Assembly: GCA_903904815.1 (NCBI GenBank)
Contig: CAIVDU010000048.1
Coordinates: forward strand, 24,794 to 88,793
Direction: 5' to 3'
DNA from: an uncultured Armatimonadota bacterium
GTDB taxonomy: Bacteria; Armatimonadota; Fimbriimonadia; Fimbriimonadales; Fimbriimonadaceae
Length of the DNA: 64,000 bases
Shown one piece after another: positions 34,341 through 43,850 of this stretch. Positions within the stretch are counted from its first letter, which is position 1. Every line of letters starts with the position of its first letter. The position numbers were made by a program, and so were the translations under genes. Below the pieces are notes generated by a model. That model saw nothing but the letters and a program-made list of their open reading frames with translations, ran no database searches and was not told the origin of the DNA.

Positions 34341-35270
34341 TTAGTTCAGCCGTTCGACCGAAAACCGTGCGAGCGCTTCGAGGATGCCGCCGGTGTCCTG
34401 CACTGACTGTAAGCATTCGATGCCCCGCTCCGCCGCCCTCAGGGCGGCGTTTCTTGAGCCCTCAAGGCCGTAAAGCGCCGGGTAGGTCATCTTCTGCCGT
34501 TCTCGATCTGAACCCGCCGCTTTGCCGAGTTGCTCTGGGGTCGAGGTCTCATTAAGGAGATCGTCGGCAATCTGGAAGGCGAGGCCGATCTGCTCGCCGT
34601 ATTCTCGCAGTGCTTCTATTTGGGAAGCTGATCCACCTCCGAGAATTGCCCCTATTTCGCAGCTTGCGGAAATGAGTGCCCCGGTTTTCATCCGGTGGAT
34701 CGCAATCAGGGTTTCCAATTCCACCGGCTTTCCCTCGCTGAGGAGGTCCATTGCTTCGCCAGCAACTAACCCGTCGGAGCCGGTTGCTCGGGTGAGGGAT
34801 CGAATCGCCTTGACCACTCTCTCGGGTGGCGACGTCAGTCCGGTCATCGTATGGAAGGCAAGCGAAAACAGGGCATCGCCGGCAAGAATCGCGATGGCTT
34901 CCCCGTATTTGACGTGACACGTTGGGAGGCCGCGTCTGAGGTCGTCATCATCTAGGGCTGGCAAGTCGTCATGAATGAGCGAGAAGCAGTGAACCATCTC
35001 GATCGCGCATCCAGCGTCCAGCGCATCTTCGATTTGCCCGCCAACGGCGACGGAAGCGGCCAAGCACAGGACGGGTCTGAGTCGTTTTCCGGGCGCGAGG
35101 CAGGAGTAGCGCATTGCCTGATGTAGTTCGGGCGGTGGACTGGCGGCCGAAGGTAGCAGAACGTCCAGACGGGCATCCACACGCTCGGCGTGGGATTTGA
35201 GAACCGATTGCAGCGCCACGGGGGACCAGTCTACCGCTCCTCGAAAACGAGGACTGGTAGACTCCCCCAC
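34341..35270 (-). CDS. ispA: Polyprenyl (farnesyl/geranylgeranyl) diphosphate synthase
   Basis: 309 residues. It condenses isopentenyl diphosphate onto allylic diphosphates. The first aspartate-rich motif is DDLPALDDDDLRRG (101-114), with GKRLRPVL before it and GSDGLVAGEAMDL after. The second motif reads DDLLN (236-240) where most homologues have DDxxD, so the last aspartate is replaced by asparagine. This may weaken Mg2+ binding or change chain length. The start GTG 35270 is only 2 bases from the divergent gene; GTG 35219 is a plausible real start that would leave promoter space. Confidence 0.88.
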   Translation of the reverse strand: MGESTSPRFRGAVDWSPVALQSVLKSHAERVDARLDVLLPSAASPPPELHQAMRYSCLAPGKRLRPVLCLAASVAVGGQIEDALDAGCAIEMVHCFSLIHDDLPALDDDDLRRGLPTCHVKYGEAIAILAGDALFSLAFHTMTGLTSPPERVVKAIRSLTRATGSDGLVAGEAMDLLSEGKPVELETLIAIHRMKTGALISASCEIGAILGGGSASQIEALREYGEQIGLAFQIADDLLNETSTPEQLGKAAGSDRERQKMTYPALYGLEGSRNAALRAAERGIECLQSVQDTGGILEALARFSVERLN

Positions 35271-35272
35271 TA

Positions 35273-36547
35273 ATGGCGTTGATTCGGCCTTTCAAAGGGC
35301 TTCGATTTAGTGCGGACAGGGACTTGGAGAAGTTGATCGCTCCGCCTTATGACGTGTTGACCCCAGCGCAGAGGGAAGCCTATGCGGATAAGGATCCCCA
35401 CAACGTCGTCCACTTGACTCTGCCGGAAGCGAAATCCGACGACCGAAGCAAGTACGTAAAATACGCTCGCAGCGCGGCTGCGTTGTCGCAGTGGCGGCGA
35501 GACGGGGTGCTGAAGCCAGAGGCAGAACCCGCACTCTATCGCTATTCCCAGCGGTTCACGGTCCCCGGGCAGAGGCATGAATACACGAGAACCTCATTCA
35601 TCTCCTTGCTGAAGCTGGAGAGTTTCGAGTCGGGAGTCGTCTTACCGCACGAGCACACTTTTCCTAAGCACAAAGAGGATCGGCTCCGCATACTGGAGGC
35701 TACGCGAGCGCATCTTGAGACGATTTTTGGCCTCTTCGAAGATGCCGAGAACCTGGTAGAAAAAGTTCTGTCGAATGCTCCGGTGGCCACTCTAGCCGAG
35801 GCGACGGACGAGGAAGGGGTCTTCCATTCTCTGGCGGTCATTACGGATCCGACGTCGATTGCGACGGTCGCGAAGCTACTGTCCAACAAAACCATTTGGA
35901 TCGCCGATGGACACCATCGCTACGAGACGGCTTTGAGCTTTCGTGAAGGGATTCGGGAGGCAGAAGGTGAGATCGCTGAAGACTACATGCCAATCGCTCT
36001 CACGTCAATGTCAGATCCTGGTCTCGTTCTCTTGCCGACTCACCGAATTCTTTCGAACTATCCTCACACACCGGAAGAGACCATCAAGAATCTTTCGCTT
36101 GGATTCGATTTGGCTCCAGTTCCTGCCGAGGAAGTGTTCGAGGCAATTCGACCCTTTGGCGAGAAGAGTCAGTGTGCTCTTGGCGTGGTGTTTTCCAATG
36201 GCGACGCGTATGTCGTGACGCCAAAGGATTCAGATGCCCTTTACGGATCTTTGGATTCCCAGTCGAGCGAAGCGCTTCGCCACCTCGATGTGACGGTCCT
36301 ACACGAGGAGATCCTCGGTCGGGTTCTTGGCGTCAAAGGAGTGGAGGGGCTTAAATTTACACGTGATGATTCGGAGGCACTGGCTGTTGCAAGGTCAGGA
36401 GCGGCCATGGTTTGGCTCATGAACCCACCAACCGTTGGCGACATGAAGACTATTGCCCTAGGGGGTGAGCGAATGCCTCAAAAGAGCACGTACTATTTCC
36501 CTAAGATTCAAAGTGGACTCGTTCTTTGGAGCCTTAACGACTTTTGA
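35273..36547 (+). CDS. DUF1015 family protein
   Basis: 424 residues. The family hallmarks are IRPFKGLRF and IAPPYDVLT at the start, the central ADGHHRYETAL and the LTPxx-type C-terminal half. The family's biochemical role is not established here; the DGHHRY motif recalls ParB/SerK-like nucleotide-using folds. No membrane segment. It is followed after one base by the PhnP-like gene (stop 36547, ATG 36549), so the two are probably co-transcribed. Confidence 0.88.
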   Translation: MALIRPFKGLRFSADRDLEKLIAPPYDVLTPAQREAYADKDPHNVVHLTLPEAKSDDRSKYVKYARSAAALSQWRRDGVLKPEAEPALYRYSQRFTVPGQRHEYTRTSFISLLKLESFESGVVLPHEHTFPKHKEDRLRILEATRAHLETIFGLFEDAENLVEKVLSNAPVATLAEATDEEGVFHSLAVITDPTSIATVAKLLSNKTIWIADGHHRYETALSFREGIREAEGEIAEDYMPIALTSMSDPGLVLLPTHRILSNYPHTPEETIKNLSLGFDLAPVPAEEVFEAIRPFGEKSQCALGVVFSNGDAYVVTPKDSDALYGSLDSQSSEALRHLDVTVLHEEILGRVLGVKGVEGLKFTRDDSEALAVARSGAAMVWLMNPPTVGDMKTIALGGERMPQKSTYYFPKIQSGLVLWSLNDF

Positions 36548-36548
36548 A

Positions 36549-37355
36549 ATGAAGATCAGACTCCTTGGAACTGGCGGGGCGGATGGCATCCCTGGTCTCT
36601 TCTCAAATGATGAGGTGAGCCGTTACGCTAGGGCCAATGGAGGTAAGGACGTGAGAACGCGTGCGGCGGCAGTGGTCGACGGCGTGCTGAAGATCGACCT
36701 CCCTCCAGAGACGGCCATGCAAGTTATTCGGGACAGAATCGACCCGCGTGACTGGACTGGACTGGTGTTTACGCATAGCCACGAGGATCATTGCGCAGTG
36801 AGCGAGATTCAGTACGCGCTCTTCCCGTTCGTCTCAGCCGATAGCCTGCCCTTCTCGATCTATGCGAACGAGGCAGTGATTGGCATCATCAAGGCCCGAT
36901 ATCCCGAGTGGCCGATGGAAGTGATACAGACGAAGTCATTTGAGACTTACGTCCATGGCCCATTCACCATCACGCCGGTTCAGGCAAACCATATTGAGGG
37001 AGAAGATTGTCACAACTTGCTGATCGAGCGGGATGGCCAGAAACTGCTATATGCCACCGATACCGGGATATGGACGGCGACAACTTTCGATTTCCTTAAG
37101 ACGGTCGTTCTAGACGCATTGGTGATTGAATGCACGGACGGTTTTGCCCCGAGCGGTTACCAAGGACATCTCGACATCCAGGCTTGTGTGCGAACAGTGC
37201 AGATGCTGCGTGAGGTCGGGACGTTGAGGCCCGATTCGCAGGTAGTGACAACCCACCATTCTCATTCGGGTGGAGCGCGTCACTGCGACTTGGAGCGCGT
37301 TTTGGGTCCGCACAACATCGAACCAGGGTTCGATGGCATGATCATCGAGATTTAG
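36549..37355 (+). CDS. PhnP-like metallo-beta-lactamase-fold hydrolase
   Basis: 268 residues from ATG 36549 (MKIRLLGTGGADGIP); a longer in-frame extension overlaps the preceding gene and is rejected. LLGTGGADGIP at the N-terminus, FTHSHEDHCA (metal ligands), ANHIEGEDCHNLLIE, YATDTGIW and TTHHSHSGG match the PhnP/YycJ-like branch of the MBL fold, which acts on cyclic phosphodiesters or RNA-type substrates. It is translationally adjacent to DUF1015. No C-P lyase genes are present, so phosphonate use is not implied. Confidence 0.82.
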   Translation: MKIRLLGTGGADGIPGLFSNDEVSRYARANGGKDVRTRAAAVVDGVLKIDLPPETAMQVIRDRIDPRDWTGLVFTHSHEDHCAVSEIQYALFPFVSADSLPFSIYANEAVIGIIKARYPEWPMEVIQTKSFETYVHGPFTITPVQANHIEGEDCHNLLIERDGQKLLYATDTGIWTATTFDFLKTVVLDALVIECTDGFAPSGYQGHLDIQACVRTVQMLREVGTLRPDSQVVTTHHSHSGGARHCDLERVLGPHNIEPGFDGMIIEI

Positions 37356-37453
37356 TCGGTTCGTTCGGACGCCTTGATCCGTCCTAAACTATGCCAACGG
37401 ACTGGCGGGCGCAATTCTTGGCCAGGATGGCCATCCCTCCCTTTCTCAGCCAG

Positions 37454-38422
37454 CTACCCGGCGACGAAGAGCTTTACTTTGTTCGAATCGACTTGGTCGA
37501 GCCAGTAGGTAATTCCGAATGGTCCCTCGCAGGCCTGAATTCGTGGCACACGCAGTCCGTTGAACTTGGGACTCGATACCGGTGGCGCTGGATTTGCCCC
37601 AACGAGAAACACCGCTTTCGGCGCGATGTGCTTTCCTTGATAGTCGAAACCCGACAAAATACCTTTGTTATGGGGTGAGACTCCAAATGGAAGCGCAAGG
37701 CTGGCAGGGGCGGCAACTCCGAGTTTCTCCAACCGCATTTCAGCCTCTCCGATCTCGTACTCGGCCTTTTCGTCGGTGAGTTTCCGAAGGACCGGGTGGG
37801 TCATTGTGTGATTCGCCAGTTCGCATCCGAGCTTGCGAAGTAAGTCCAGCTTGGCGGAGAGCATCTTTCGCTGCCCCCACATGGTGTCCGGCAACACGAA
37901 GAACGTGGCTCGAATCGGAAAGTCAGGGTGAGTCTTGGTGAAGTCTTGCCAGATTCCCAGGAAGCAGTCGCTGGCAAGGGATCCATCTGGATTGAGCTTG
38001 ACCTGGTCGGGATTCGAGTCATCGAATGTGAAAACGGCTGGGCTGGCGCCCTTTGCCAGTTCGGTCGATCCTTTAAGGTAGTCGTTGACCGTCTCTGGTC
38101 GAAAACCCATCTTGTAAAGTCGCTCTAAATCGCCCTTAAATTGGTCAGGTGACCGAAACATGGTGTCCTTAGAGATTCCCAGATGGTGGTACTCAAGGAT
38201 GAAGACAGATCCCTTCGGGTTCGCTGACCGATCTGAAACCGGTTTACCTGACGAGAGCGAATCTTTCGCCGAATTCGGGGTGGTGTTGGGAGTCGCTTTG
38301 GCTGGGGCCGAACTCATTTCGGAACTTTTTGAGACCTTTTCAAGTCCTTGCCCGCAACCGGTAATCAGCGCCATCGCGCCAAGTACAATCCAATAACTTC
38401 CATGTCCTCGAACCTGCCTCAT
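37454..38422 (-). CDS. Polysaccharide deacetylase lipoprotein
   Basis: 322 residues. A lipoprotein signal with lipobox LITGC is followed by a low-complexity Ser/Pro/Thr linker to about residue 70. The CE4/NodB catalytic domain has motif 1 FTFDDSNPD (TFDD metal and base) and motif 2 ANHTMTHP (H-x3-H metal ligands). It removes acetyl groups from a polysaccharide at the cell envelope. Its 5' end overlaps the divergent DUF4015 gene by about 20 bases, so both genes share promoter DNA inside each other's coding region. Confidence 0.88.
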   Translation of the reverse strand: MRQVRGHGSYWIVLGAMALITGCGQGLEKVSKSSEMSSAPAKATPNTTPNSAKDSLSSGKPVSDRSANPKGSVFILEYHHLGISKDTMFRSPDQFKGDLERLYKMGFRPETVNDYLKGSTELAKGASPAVFTFDDSNPDQVKLNPDGSLASDCFLGIWQDFTKTHPDFPIRATFFVLPDTMWGQRKMLSAKLDLLRKLGCELANHTMTHPVLRKLTDEKAEYEIGEAEMRLEKLGVAAPASLALPFGVSPHNKGILSGFDYQGKHIAPKAVFLVGANPAPPVSSPKFNGLRVPRIQACEGPFGITYWLDQVDSNKVKLFVAG

Positions 38423-39586
38423 CGTCTTCCGTCCGCTGCCATCCTGGCGATTTTATGCGGCTCACTCTATTCTTGCGCGCCCAGCAAGTCAGGCGATACG
38501 GTTGTAAGCGGTTCTTCAAAAGGAAACGTCGCTCCGGTCGCTTCCACTAAAAAGTCGGTCGCTCCGACAACCGCTCCGGCGGCGGCAAATCCGGTGTTTA
38601 AGCGTCCGGATGCGGTCCATGGGATCTACTTGACGGCATGGTCCGCTGGTAGCTCGAAGAAAATGGCCAAGGTCATGAAGCTCACGGATGAGACGGAGAT
38701 CAACGCGGTCGTCATCGACGTTCGCGACACGGGCGAAATGTACTTCCCAACGCATATCGCCCTTGCGGACGAGGTGGAAGGAAAGGAGTATCTTGCGGTC
38801 CCAAAGCCAGCCAAGCTAATGGCATTGCTCTCGGAGCACAACGTTTGGCCCATCGCACGAGTGGCCTGCTTCCGAGACAATCTTCTCCCGACCAAGCACC
38901 CTGAGATGGCAGTGCAGGTCGCAAGCGGTAAAGTTTGGAAGGATCGATCTGGACACTCTTGGCTCGACCCGTACAACCAGAAGAATTGGCAATACATCGC
39001 CGACACGGTGGATTACGCGATGGAAATCGGTTTCCCCGAGATTCAGTTGGACTACGTTCGATTTCCAAGTGAAGGTAAGTCGAATACTCAGGTGTTCCCG
39101 TCGAAGGGGCAGTACAGCGATCCCAAGGCAAAACCAGAGGACGTGATTGCGTCGTTTGCCGAGTTCATCCGTAAAAAGGTCAAGGCTCGGGGAGACGTTT
39201 TCTCGGCGGACATTTTTGGAATCATCTCTTCTACCAAAAAGGATCAGGGGATCGGCCAAGAACTCGAGAAACTTGCGGCGCCCTTTGACGTGATTTCCCC
39301 GATGGTATACCCCTCCCACTTTCACAAGGGGGAGTACGGAATCAAGGACCCGAATCGGTCACCGGCGGAGATCATCACCAAGTCGTTGGGGGATTACAAG
39401 AAGCGCGTTCCAAACAAGTCGGTTCGGCCGTGGCTGCAGGATTTCTCTTTGGGCTACCACTACGGACCCGAAGAAGTTCGAGCTCAGATCAAGGCGGCAG
39501 GCGCTCTCGGATACAACGAGTGGCTATTGTGGAACGCAGGTAACCGATACACCGAGTCGGCTTTGCACAAAAAGGGACAAGGTTAA
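38402..39586 (+). CDS. DUF4015 (putative glycoside hydrolase) lipoprotein
   Basis: 394 residues from ATG 38402 (MSSNLPHRLPSAAIL); the frame is open to 38348 but that start lies inside the divergent gene. A lipoprotein signal (LYSCAPS), a Ser/Ala/Pro linker, then a TIM-barrel-like domain from about residue 75: GIYLTAWSAGS, VIDVRDTGEM, IARVACFRDN, IQLDYVRFPSEG, ISPMVYPSHF. This is the DUF4015 pattern, proposed to be a glycosidase of the alpha-amylase-like clans. Pairing with a divergent deacetylase suggests a shared role in an envelope or exopolysaccharide. Confidence 0.82.
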   Translation: MSSNLPHRLPSAAILAILCGSLYSCAPSKSGDTVVSGSSKGNVAPVASTKKSVAPTTAPAAANPVFKRPDAVHGIYLTAWSAGSSKKMAKVMKLTDETEINAVVIDVRDTGEMYFPTHIALADEVEGKEYLAVPKPAKLMALLSEHNVWPIARVACFRDNLLPTKHPEMAVQVASGKVWKDRSGHSWLDPYNQKNWQYIADTVDYAMEIGFPEIQLDYVRFPSEGKSNTQVFPSKGQYSDPKAKPEDVIASFAEFIRKKVKARGDVFSADIFGIISSTKKDQGIGQELEKLAAPFDVISPMVYPSHFHKGEYGIKDPNRSPAEIITKSLGDYKKRVPNKSVRPWLQDFSLGYHYGPEEVRAQIKAAGALGYNEWLLWNAGNRYTESALHKKGQG

Positions 39587-39700
39587 CGAAGCCCTTTAAT
39601 CCGCAATTGTGATGTATTTGAACGCCACGTTCGCGGTTTCCGGAGGATATCACTTATCCTTAATGAACTTATTTACGCCCTTTTCGGCCTAGGATAGCTA

Positions 39701-40546
39701 ATGCCAATGAAGTCTAACCGAGCGTTCACGCTCATCGAGCTCCTCGTCGTTATCGCAATCATCGCGATTCTCGCCGCCATTCTGTTCCCGGTTTTTGCCC
39801 AGGCGAAGGAGGCTGCCAAGGCCACCCAGTGCCTTTCTAACAGTAAGCAGATTGGCACATCGACGATGCTTTACATCAACGACTATGACGACGTCTTTCC
39901 GCAAAGCGTCTACGACATGGATTCAACGAACATTCAGTTTGGTGGCGGTGACCGAGCATTTACGGTTTACGACGCCTTGATGCCCTACATGAAGAACACG
40001 GGAATCCTGACTTGCCCGTCCAACATGCCTGGGATTAACTTTGCCGGGACGGAACCGACGTCAATTCTTTCATCTGTCGGCCTTCGGGCAGCAGGTGCGT
40101 TCAAGTTTGCTTCTTACGCGCCGAACTTCACGGTTTTTGAGGATCCTGCGCTTGCGGCAGACTACGGCGTACAGCAATATGCTCAGGTAGTGAATGCCAC
40201 TTCACTGTCGAAGCCGGCTGACACCGTAATGTTTTTCGATGCCACCTACGTGACTGTTCTAAATCCGGTACCAGCTTCCTACTCGGCCTACTGCAAATCG
40301 GAATGGCCGGCAGACGCTCAAGCGCTGTTCACGACCGCCAATTTTCCGGCAAACCCTCTTCACCACCAAGGGTTTAACATCTCCTGGGCGGACGGCCACT
40401 CGAAGAATGTGCGTCAGAACGCTGACTTGAAGTCGACGTCGACCAGTGGTTGCTTCAGTGAGGGACTTCCGTGCCCGACTTATCATCTCCCATGCGACCT
40501 TTCAGGCATTCCTGACGGCAACGCCTCAACCTGGGACGGACACTGA
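39701..40546 (+). CDS. Type II/IV pseudopilin-like protein (DUF1559-type)
   Basis: 281 residues. A type III leader cut before [12 protein letters not shown], followed by a hydrophobic helix and [19 protein letters not shown], is characteristic of Armatimonadota/Planctomycetota prepilin-like proteins. The body carries [20 protein letters not shown], the H-x-G-GxN-x-xxADGH motif of this family. It is processed by a prepilin peptidase and placed at the inner membrane or exported; a pilus role is not proven. AGGATA lies about seven bases before ATG 39701. Confidence 0.9.
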   Translation: MPMKSNRAFTLIELLVVIAIIAILAAILFPVFAQAKEAAKATQCLSNSKQIGTSTMLYINDYDDVFPQSVYDMDSTNIQFGGGDRAFTVYDALMPYMKNTGILTCPSNMPGINFAGTEPTSILSSVGLRAAGAFKFASYAPNFTVFEDPALAADYGVQQYAQVVNATSLSKPADTVMFFDATYVTVLNPVPASYSAYCKSEWPADAQALFTTANFPANPLHHQGFNISWADGHSKNVRQNADLKSTSTSGCFSEGLPCPTYHLPCDLSGIPDGNASTWDGH

Positions 40547-40581
40547 AATAACTCAGCCCTCCGGTCGATTGCTTGAATCTT

Positions 40582-40770
40582 TCAACGTGATCGGGGGGGC
40601 TCCGACCTGCAAACTTCCGACTCCTGTAGCTCGAGCCGGTGGGTCACGTTCAGATGTTCATCCGTAGGCTCGAAGCCAAGCCGGCGATAGAATTGATCCG
40701 CTTCGAGTTTGGTCGAACGGAGTTCCATCACCCGGTAAGTCAGCTTCGCCTGGTCCAAAACCACCGCTGT
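40582..40770 (-). pseudogene. C-terminal remnant of a GNAT acetyltransferase
   Basis: Directly after the stop of the ABC transporter gene, and in the same frame, the sequence reads VVLDQAKLTYRVMELRSTK then QFYRRLGFEPTDEHLNV. FYRRLGFE is the typical final strand of GNAT acetyltransferases. The acetyl-CoA binding R/QxxGxG/A part is missing, so only the last 55-60 residues survive, probably after a deletion that joined it to the transporter gene. A short independently started peptide from GTG 40764 is possible but unlikely to be functional. Confidence 0.6.
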
Positions 40771-42963
40771 CTATTCTTCCGCGATGAAGTTCTCACGAAG
40801 CTTGTTGACTTCACTTTGCATCTCAACGAGCTTGCGATAGATACCGTCTTCTTTTTCCAGGAGTTCGGTGTGAGTCCCCATCTCGGCGACCTTGCCATCC
40901 GAGATGACCACGAGACGATCCGCGTTGCGTAAGGTCGACAGGCGGTGGGCGATGGCAAAAACGGTTCGACCCTCCACGAGGTTCTCGATCGCTTCCTGAA
41001 TCATCCTCTCGGTTTCCGTATCGACGCTGGCCGTGGCTTCATCGAGGATCAGCACCTTTGGATTGTGGAGGATGGCTCTGGCGATGGCGATTCGTTGTCG
41101 CTCTCCGCCTGATAGTCGCTGCCCACGCTCTCCTACATACGTGTCATACCCATCGGGGAAATTCACGATGAAGTGGTGGGCGTTGGCGGCTTGGGCGGCT
41201 TCAAGGACGTCCTCGAGCGGTGCATCTGGTCTGCCGTACGCGATGTTGTCTCGAATCGACCCTGGGAAGAGGTAGCTCTCCTGAAGGACGACTCCGACCT
41301 GTCGACGGAAGTCGTTCAGGTCAACCTTTCTAAGGTCCACTCCATCGAGTTCGATGGTGCCTTGAGTCGGGTCATAGAAGCGCATCAGAAGATTGATGAG
41401 GGTGGACTTGCCTGCGCCGGAAGGACCAACCAGGCCGATCATCTCACCGGGCGCGACGTCGATATCGATTCCATGGAGGACTTCGCGGGCCTTGTCGTAG
41501 CCAAAATGCACGTCGGTGAACTTAACTCCGCCGATCACTTTGGGCATTGGAACTGCATCCGGCGCCTGCTGAATGTCGACCGGAGTGTCGATGACTTCAA
41601 AGACCCTCTCGGCTGCAGTGAGTGCTCGGGTCGACCAGTCGATGATGCGTTGGAGCATCATCAATGGCTGTTGGAGCATGCCCACATAGGCAATGAATGC
41701 GGTCAACTGGCCGACCGTCATCATTTTCGACATGACGGAGAGGCCGCCACTGAACCAAACGAGGACAACACCCATGGCCATCGTGAGCTGAACGGCCGGG
41801 AAGAAGGTGGCCCAATTCGACTCGGCATCGTATCCGGTTTGGGCGAGTTCGGTGATTCGGCGGTTAAACCGGGCAACCTCTCGAGTCTCCCCGTGGAACG
41901 CTTTTACGACTCGAGTCCCCTGCAAAATGCCGTTCATGGTTCCGCCTAGGCGGGAGAACTGGTGCCACACCCGGCTCCATACACGATGCATCCGTCGTCG
42001 GAACCACCGAACGGCTATGAGCACAAACGGGACGGGAGCGACCGCCCAGATCGCGACGTGCCAGTTCATGAGGAACAGGGCAATCGGGATTCCGATCAGA
42101 AGGGCGCCCTGGTTGAGCACGACTGGAATTCCGTCGATCAATACGTCGTAGAGTGCCGACGTATCGTTCGTCATCCGGGACATGATCGAGCCGACGTTAC
42201 GCTTGTCGTAGAAGCTGAGACTTAGTTGCTGGAGCTTTTCGAACAGGCTGTGGCGAATTGCCACCGTGATGTTCATTCCTAAGAAAGCGACGTTGCGTCC
42301 CTTGGCGATCTGAAATAGGGTTACCGAGACCTGTCCGAGCACGAGTAACACGACGATCGGAACAAACTCGGGTCTTTGGCCGTGAAGCAGGACATCGTCC
42401 ACTAACCGCTGGGTCAAGTAAGGCGGGACGAGGGTGATCGCTGCTCCGCAAAGAGTTAGGAACGTTCCCCAGACAATGCGTCCACGGTAAGGGCGGGTGT
42501 ATTCGAAGAGACGTAGGAGGGTCTTGCCACGGTTGATGCACCCCTCACAGACGTCGGAGTGTTCCGGTAACGGTCGTCCGCACTTTGGACAGAGTCTAAC
42601 CTTGTCCTCAATTTCGGGCATCGGCTCGCCCGCGAGAATCGCTTTGAGTCTCTTCTCGGCGCCGGCAACTTGAAGGGCGCGGCGCGTCGTTGTGCGCAGC
42701 AGCTCCACGGTCTGGCCCTTGAAGTCAGCGAGAAGGGCGCTTGCATCGACTAGGTCCTCAACACGAGGGTTAGACAACTCCTTGAGGGGGTAGGAGACGA
42801 CAAGTTCGTCACCGAGGGGCGTCCCCTCCATCCGGCGAACCTCGTCGGCAGTGACGATCAAGCGGGATGCGCCCAGCGCGCCCGTCGATCGTAGATCTCC
42901 CTCGGTTGTAAAGAGAGATTCGCCTTTTTCGGTGGTTTCAGATGTCTGTAAAATGCCGGCCAT
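40771..42963 (-). CDS. ABC exporter (fused membrane and ATPase domains) with N-terminal zinc-ribbon extension
   Basis: 730 residues. The N-terminal 145 residues are not part of the exporter: a PH-like region is followed by a zinc ribbon CPKCGRPLPEHSDVCEGC. The six-helix ABC membrane domain (about 155-450) and the nucleotide-binding domain follow, with Walker A GPSGAGKS, Q-loop VLQESYLF, signature LSGGERQ, Walker B VLILDEAT and H-loop AHRLS. It works as a homodimer, exporting lipids or drugs. The zinc-ribbon front is unusual for MsbA/LmrA-type exporters and may regulate or localise it. Confidence 0.92.
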   Translation of the reverse strand: MAGILQTSETTEKGESLFTTEGDLRSTGALGASRLIVTADEVRRMEGTPLGDELVVSYPLKELSNPRVEDLVDASALLADFKGQTVELLRTTTRRALQVAGAEKRLKAILAGEPMPEIEDKVRLCPKCGRPLPEHSDVCEGCINRGKTLLRLFEYTRPYRGRIVWGTFLTLCGAAITLVPPYLTQRLVDDVLLHGQRPEFVPIVVLLVLGQVSVTLFQIAKGRNVAFLGMNITVAIRHSLFEKLQQLSLSFYDKRNVGSIMSRMTNDTSALYDVLIDGIPVVLNQGALLIGIPIALFLMNWHVAIWAVAPVPFVLIAVRWFRRRMHRVWSRVWHQFSRLGGTMNGILQGTRVVKAFHGETREVARFNRRITELAQTGYDAESNWATFFPAVQLTMAMGVVLVWFSGGLSVMSKMMTVGQLTAFIAYVGMLQQPLMMLQRIIDWSTRALTAAERVFEVIDTPVDIQQAPDAVPMPKVIGGVKFTDVHFGYDKAREVLHGIDIDVAPGEMIGLVGPSGAGKSTLINLLMRFYDPTQGTIELDGVDLRKVDLNDFRRQVGVVLQESYLFPGSIRDNIAYGRPDAPLEDVLEAAQAANAHHFIVNFPDGYDTYVGERGQRLSGGERQRIAIARAILHNPKVLILDEATASVDTETERMIQEAIENLVEGRTVFAIAHRLSTLRNADRLVVISDGKVAEMGTHTELLEKEDGIYRKLVEMQSEVNKLRENFIAEE

Positions 42964-43016
42964 AGGAAAGGGTTGGTCTGTGGAGTATACGGCCTGCGCG
43001 GGTACCCTCCTTATAA

Positions 43017-43850
43017 ATGGACCATCCAGAGTTGCGCATTCCGATCCGAGGAGACAAATTCTCTCTCAACGTGTCGGTAAAAGCTTTACTGCACCACCGG
43101 GACACCGAATTTCAGACAATCGATATTTACGACACCGACACGTTCGGTAAGGCGCTTCTGCTCGACGGTCACATTCAGTTCACCTCACTCGATGAGCATG
43201 CTTACCACGAATCGTTGGTTCAGATTCCGCTCTTGAATTTGCCGAATGCAAAGAGAGCGCTCGTCATCGGTGGCGGCGACGGCGGAGTGATTCGTGAGCT
43301 TTGCAAGCATCCGTCCATCGAGAGAGTGGACATGGTGGAAATTGATCCCGGAGTCATCGAGGCGTGCAAATTGGCGCTTCCCGAACTCAACGCGGGAGCG
43401 TTCGAGGATTCCCGTGTGAAGGTTCATGTTGAAGACGCGTTCGCATTCGTGAAAAGGGCTTTTGAGCCATACGACCTGATCGTGGCGGACAGCACCGACG
43501 TCTATGAGGATGAAGAGGGGGGCTTGAGCGAAGCCCTGTTCACCGACGAATTCTATCGAGACTGTCTTCGGTTGATGACAGAGGACGGACTTCTCGTGAC
43601 TCAGGCCGACAACCTCGTGTTCTGTCCCTATTCCTTGGAAGGAATTCTATCGCTGTTCGGTCGCATCTTCCCTAAGACCGGAGCCTACCAAGGGCTCGTG
43701 CCGTCGTTCGGTGGATTCAGTGGTTTCGCGTGGGCTAGCAAAGGGGCTTCGCTTTCGCCTACTCTTCCGGCCCTCGCCAGTGACATCCCGCTGCGCTATT
43801 TGAACGAGACCCTGTACTCCTTTGCTTTCTCCTCGTTGTCCTTTAACTAA
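43017..43850 (+). CDS. speE: Spermidine synthase-like aminopropyltransferase
   Basis: 277 residues. An N-terminal beta domain (QTIDIYDTDTFGKALLLDGHIQFTS-like segment) is followed by the Rossmann fold with VIGGGDGGVIREL (dcSAM binding) and VDMVEIDPGVIE. The catalytic loop is VADSTDVYEDEEGG rather than the usual DSTDPxGPA, so substrate preference could differ from spermidine. The DE-HAYHE segment (DEHAYHESLVQIPL) is conserved. Its stop overlaps the stop of the convergent glycosidase by 4 bases (CTAA). Confidence 0.88.
   Translation: MDHPELRIPIRGDKFSLNVSVKALLHHRDTEFQTIDIYDTDTFGKALLLDGHIQFTSLDEHAYHESLVQIPLLNLPNAKRALVIGGGDGGVIRELCKHPSIERVDMVEIDPGVIEACKLALPELNAGAFEDSRVKVHVEDAFAFVKRAFEPYDLIVADSTDVYEDEEGGLSEALFTDEFYRDCLRLMTEDGLLVTQADNLVFCPYSLEGILSLFGRIFPKTGAYQGLVPSFGGFSGFAWASKGASLSPTLPALASDIPLRYLNETLYSFAFSSLSFN

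Noticed and set aside
36465..36548. 28-codon N-terminal extension of the PhnP-like protein
   Set aside because: It lies within the preceding DUF1015 coding sequence; the family begins at MKIRLLGTGG.
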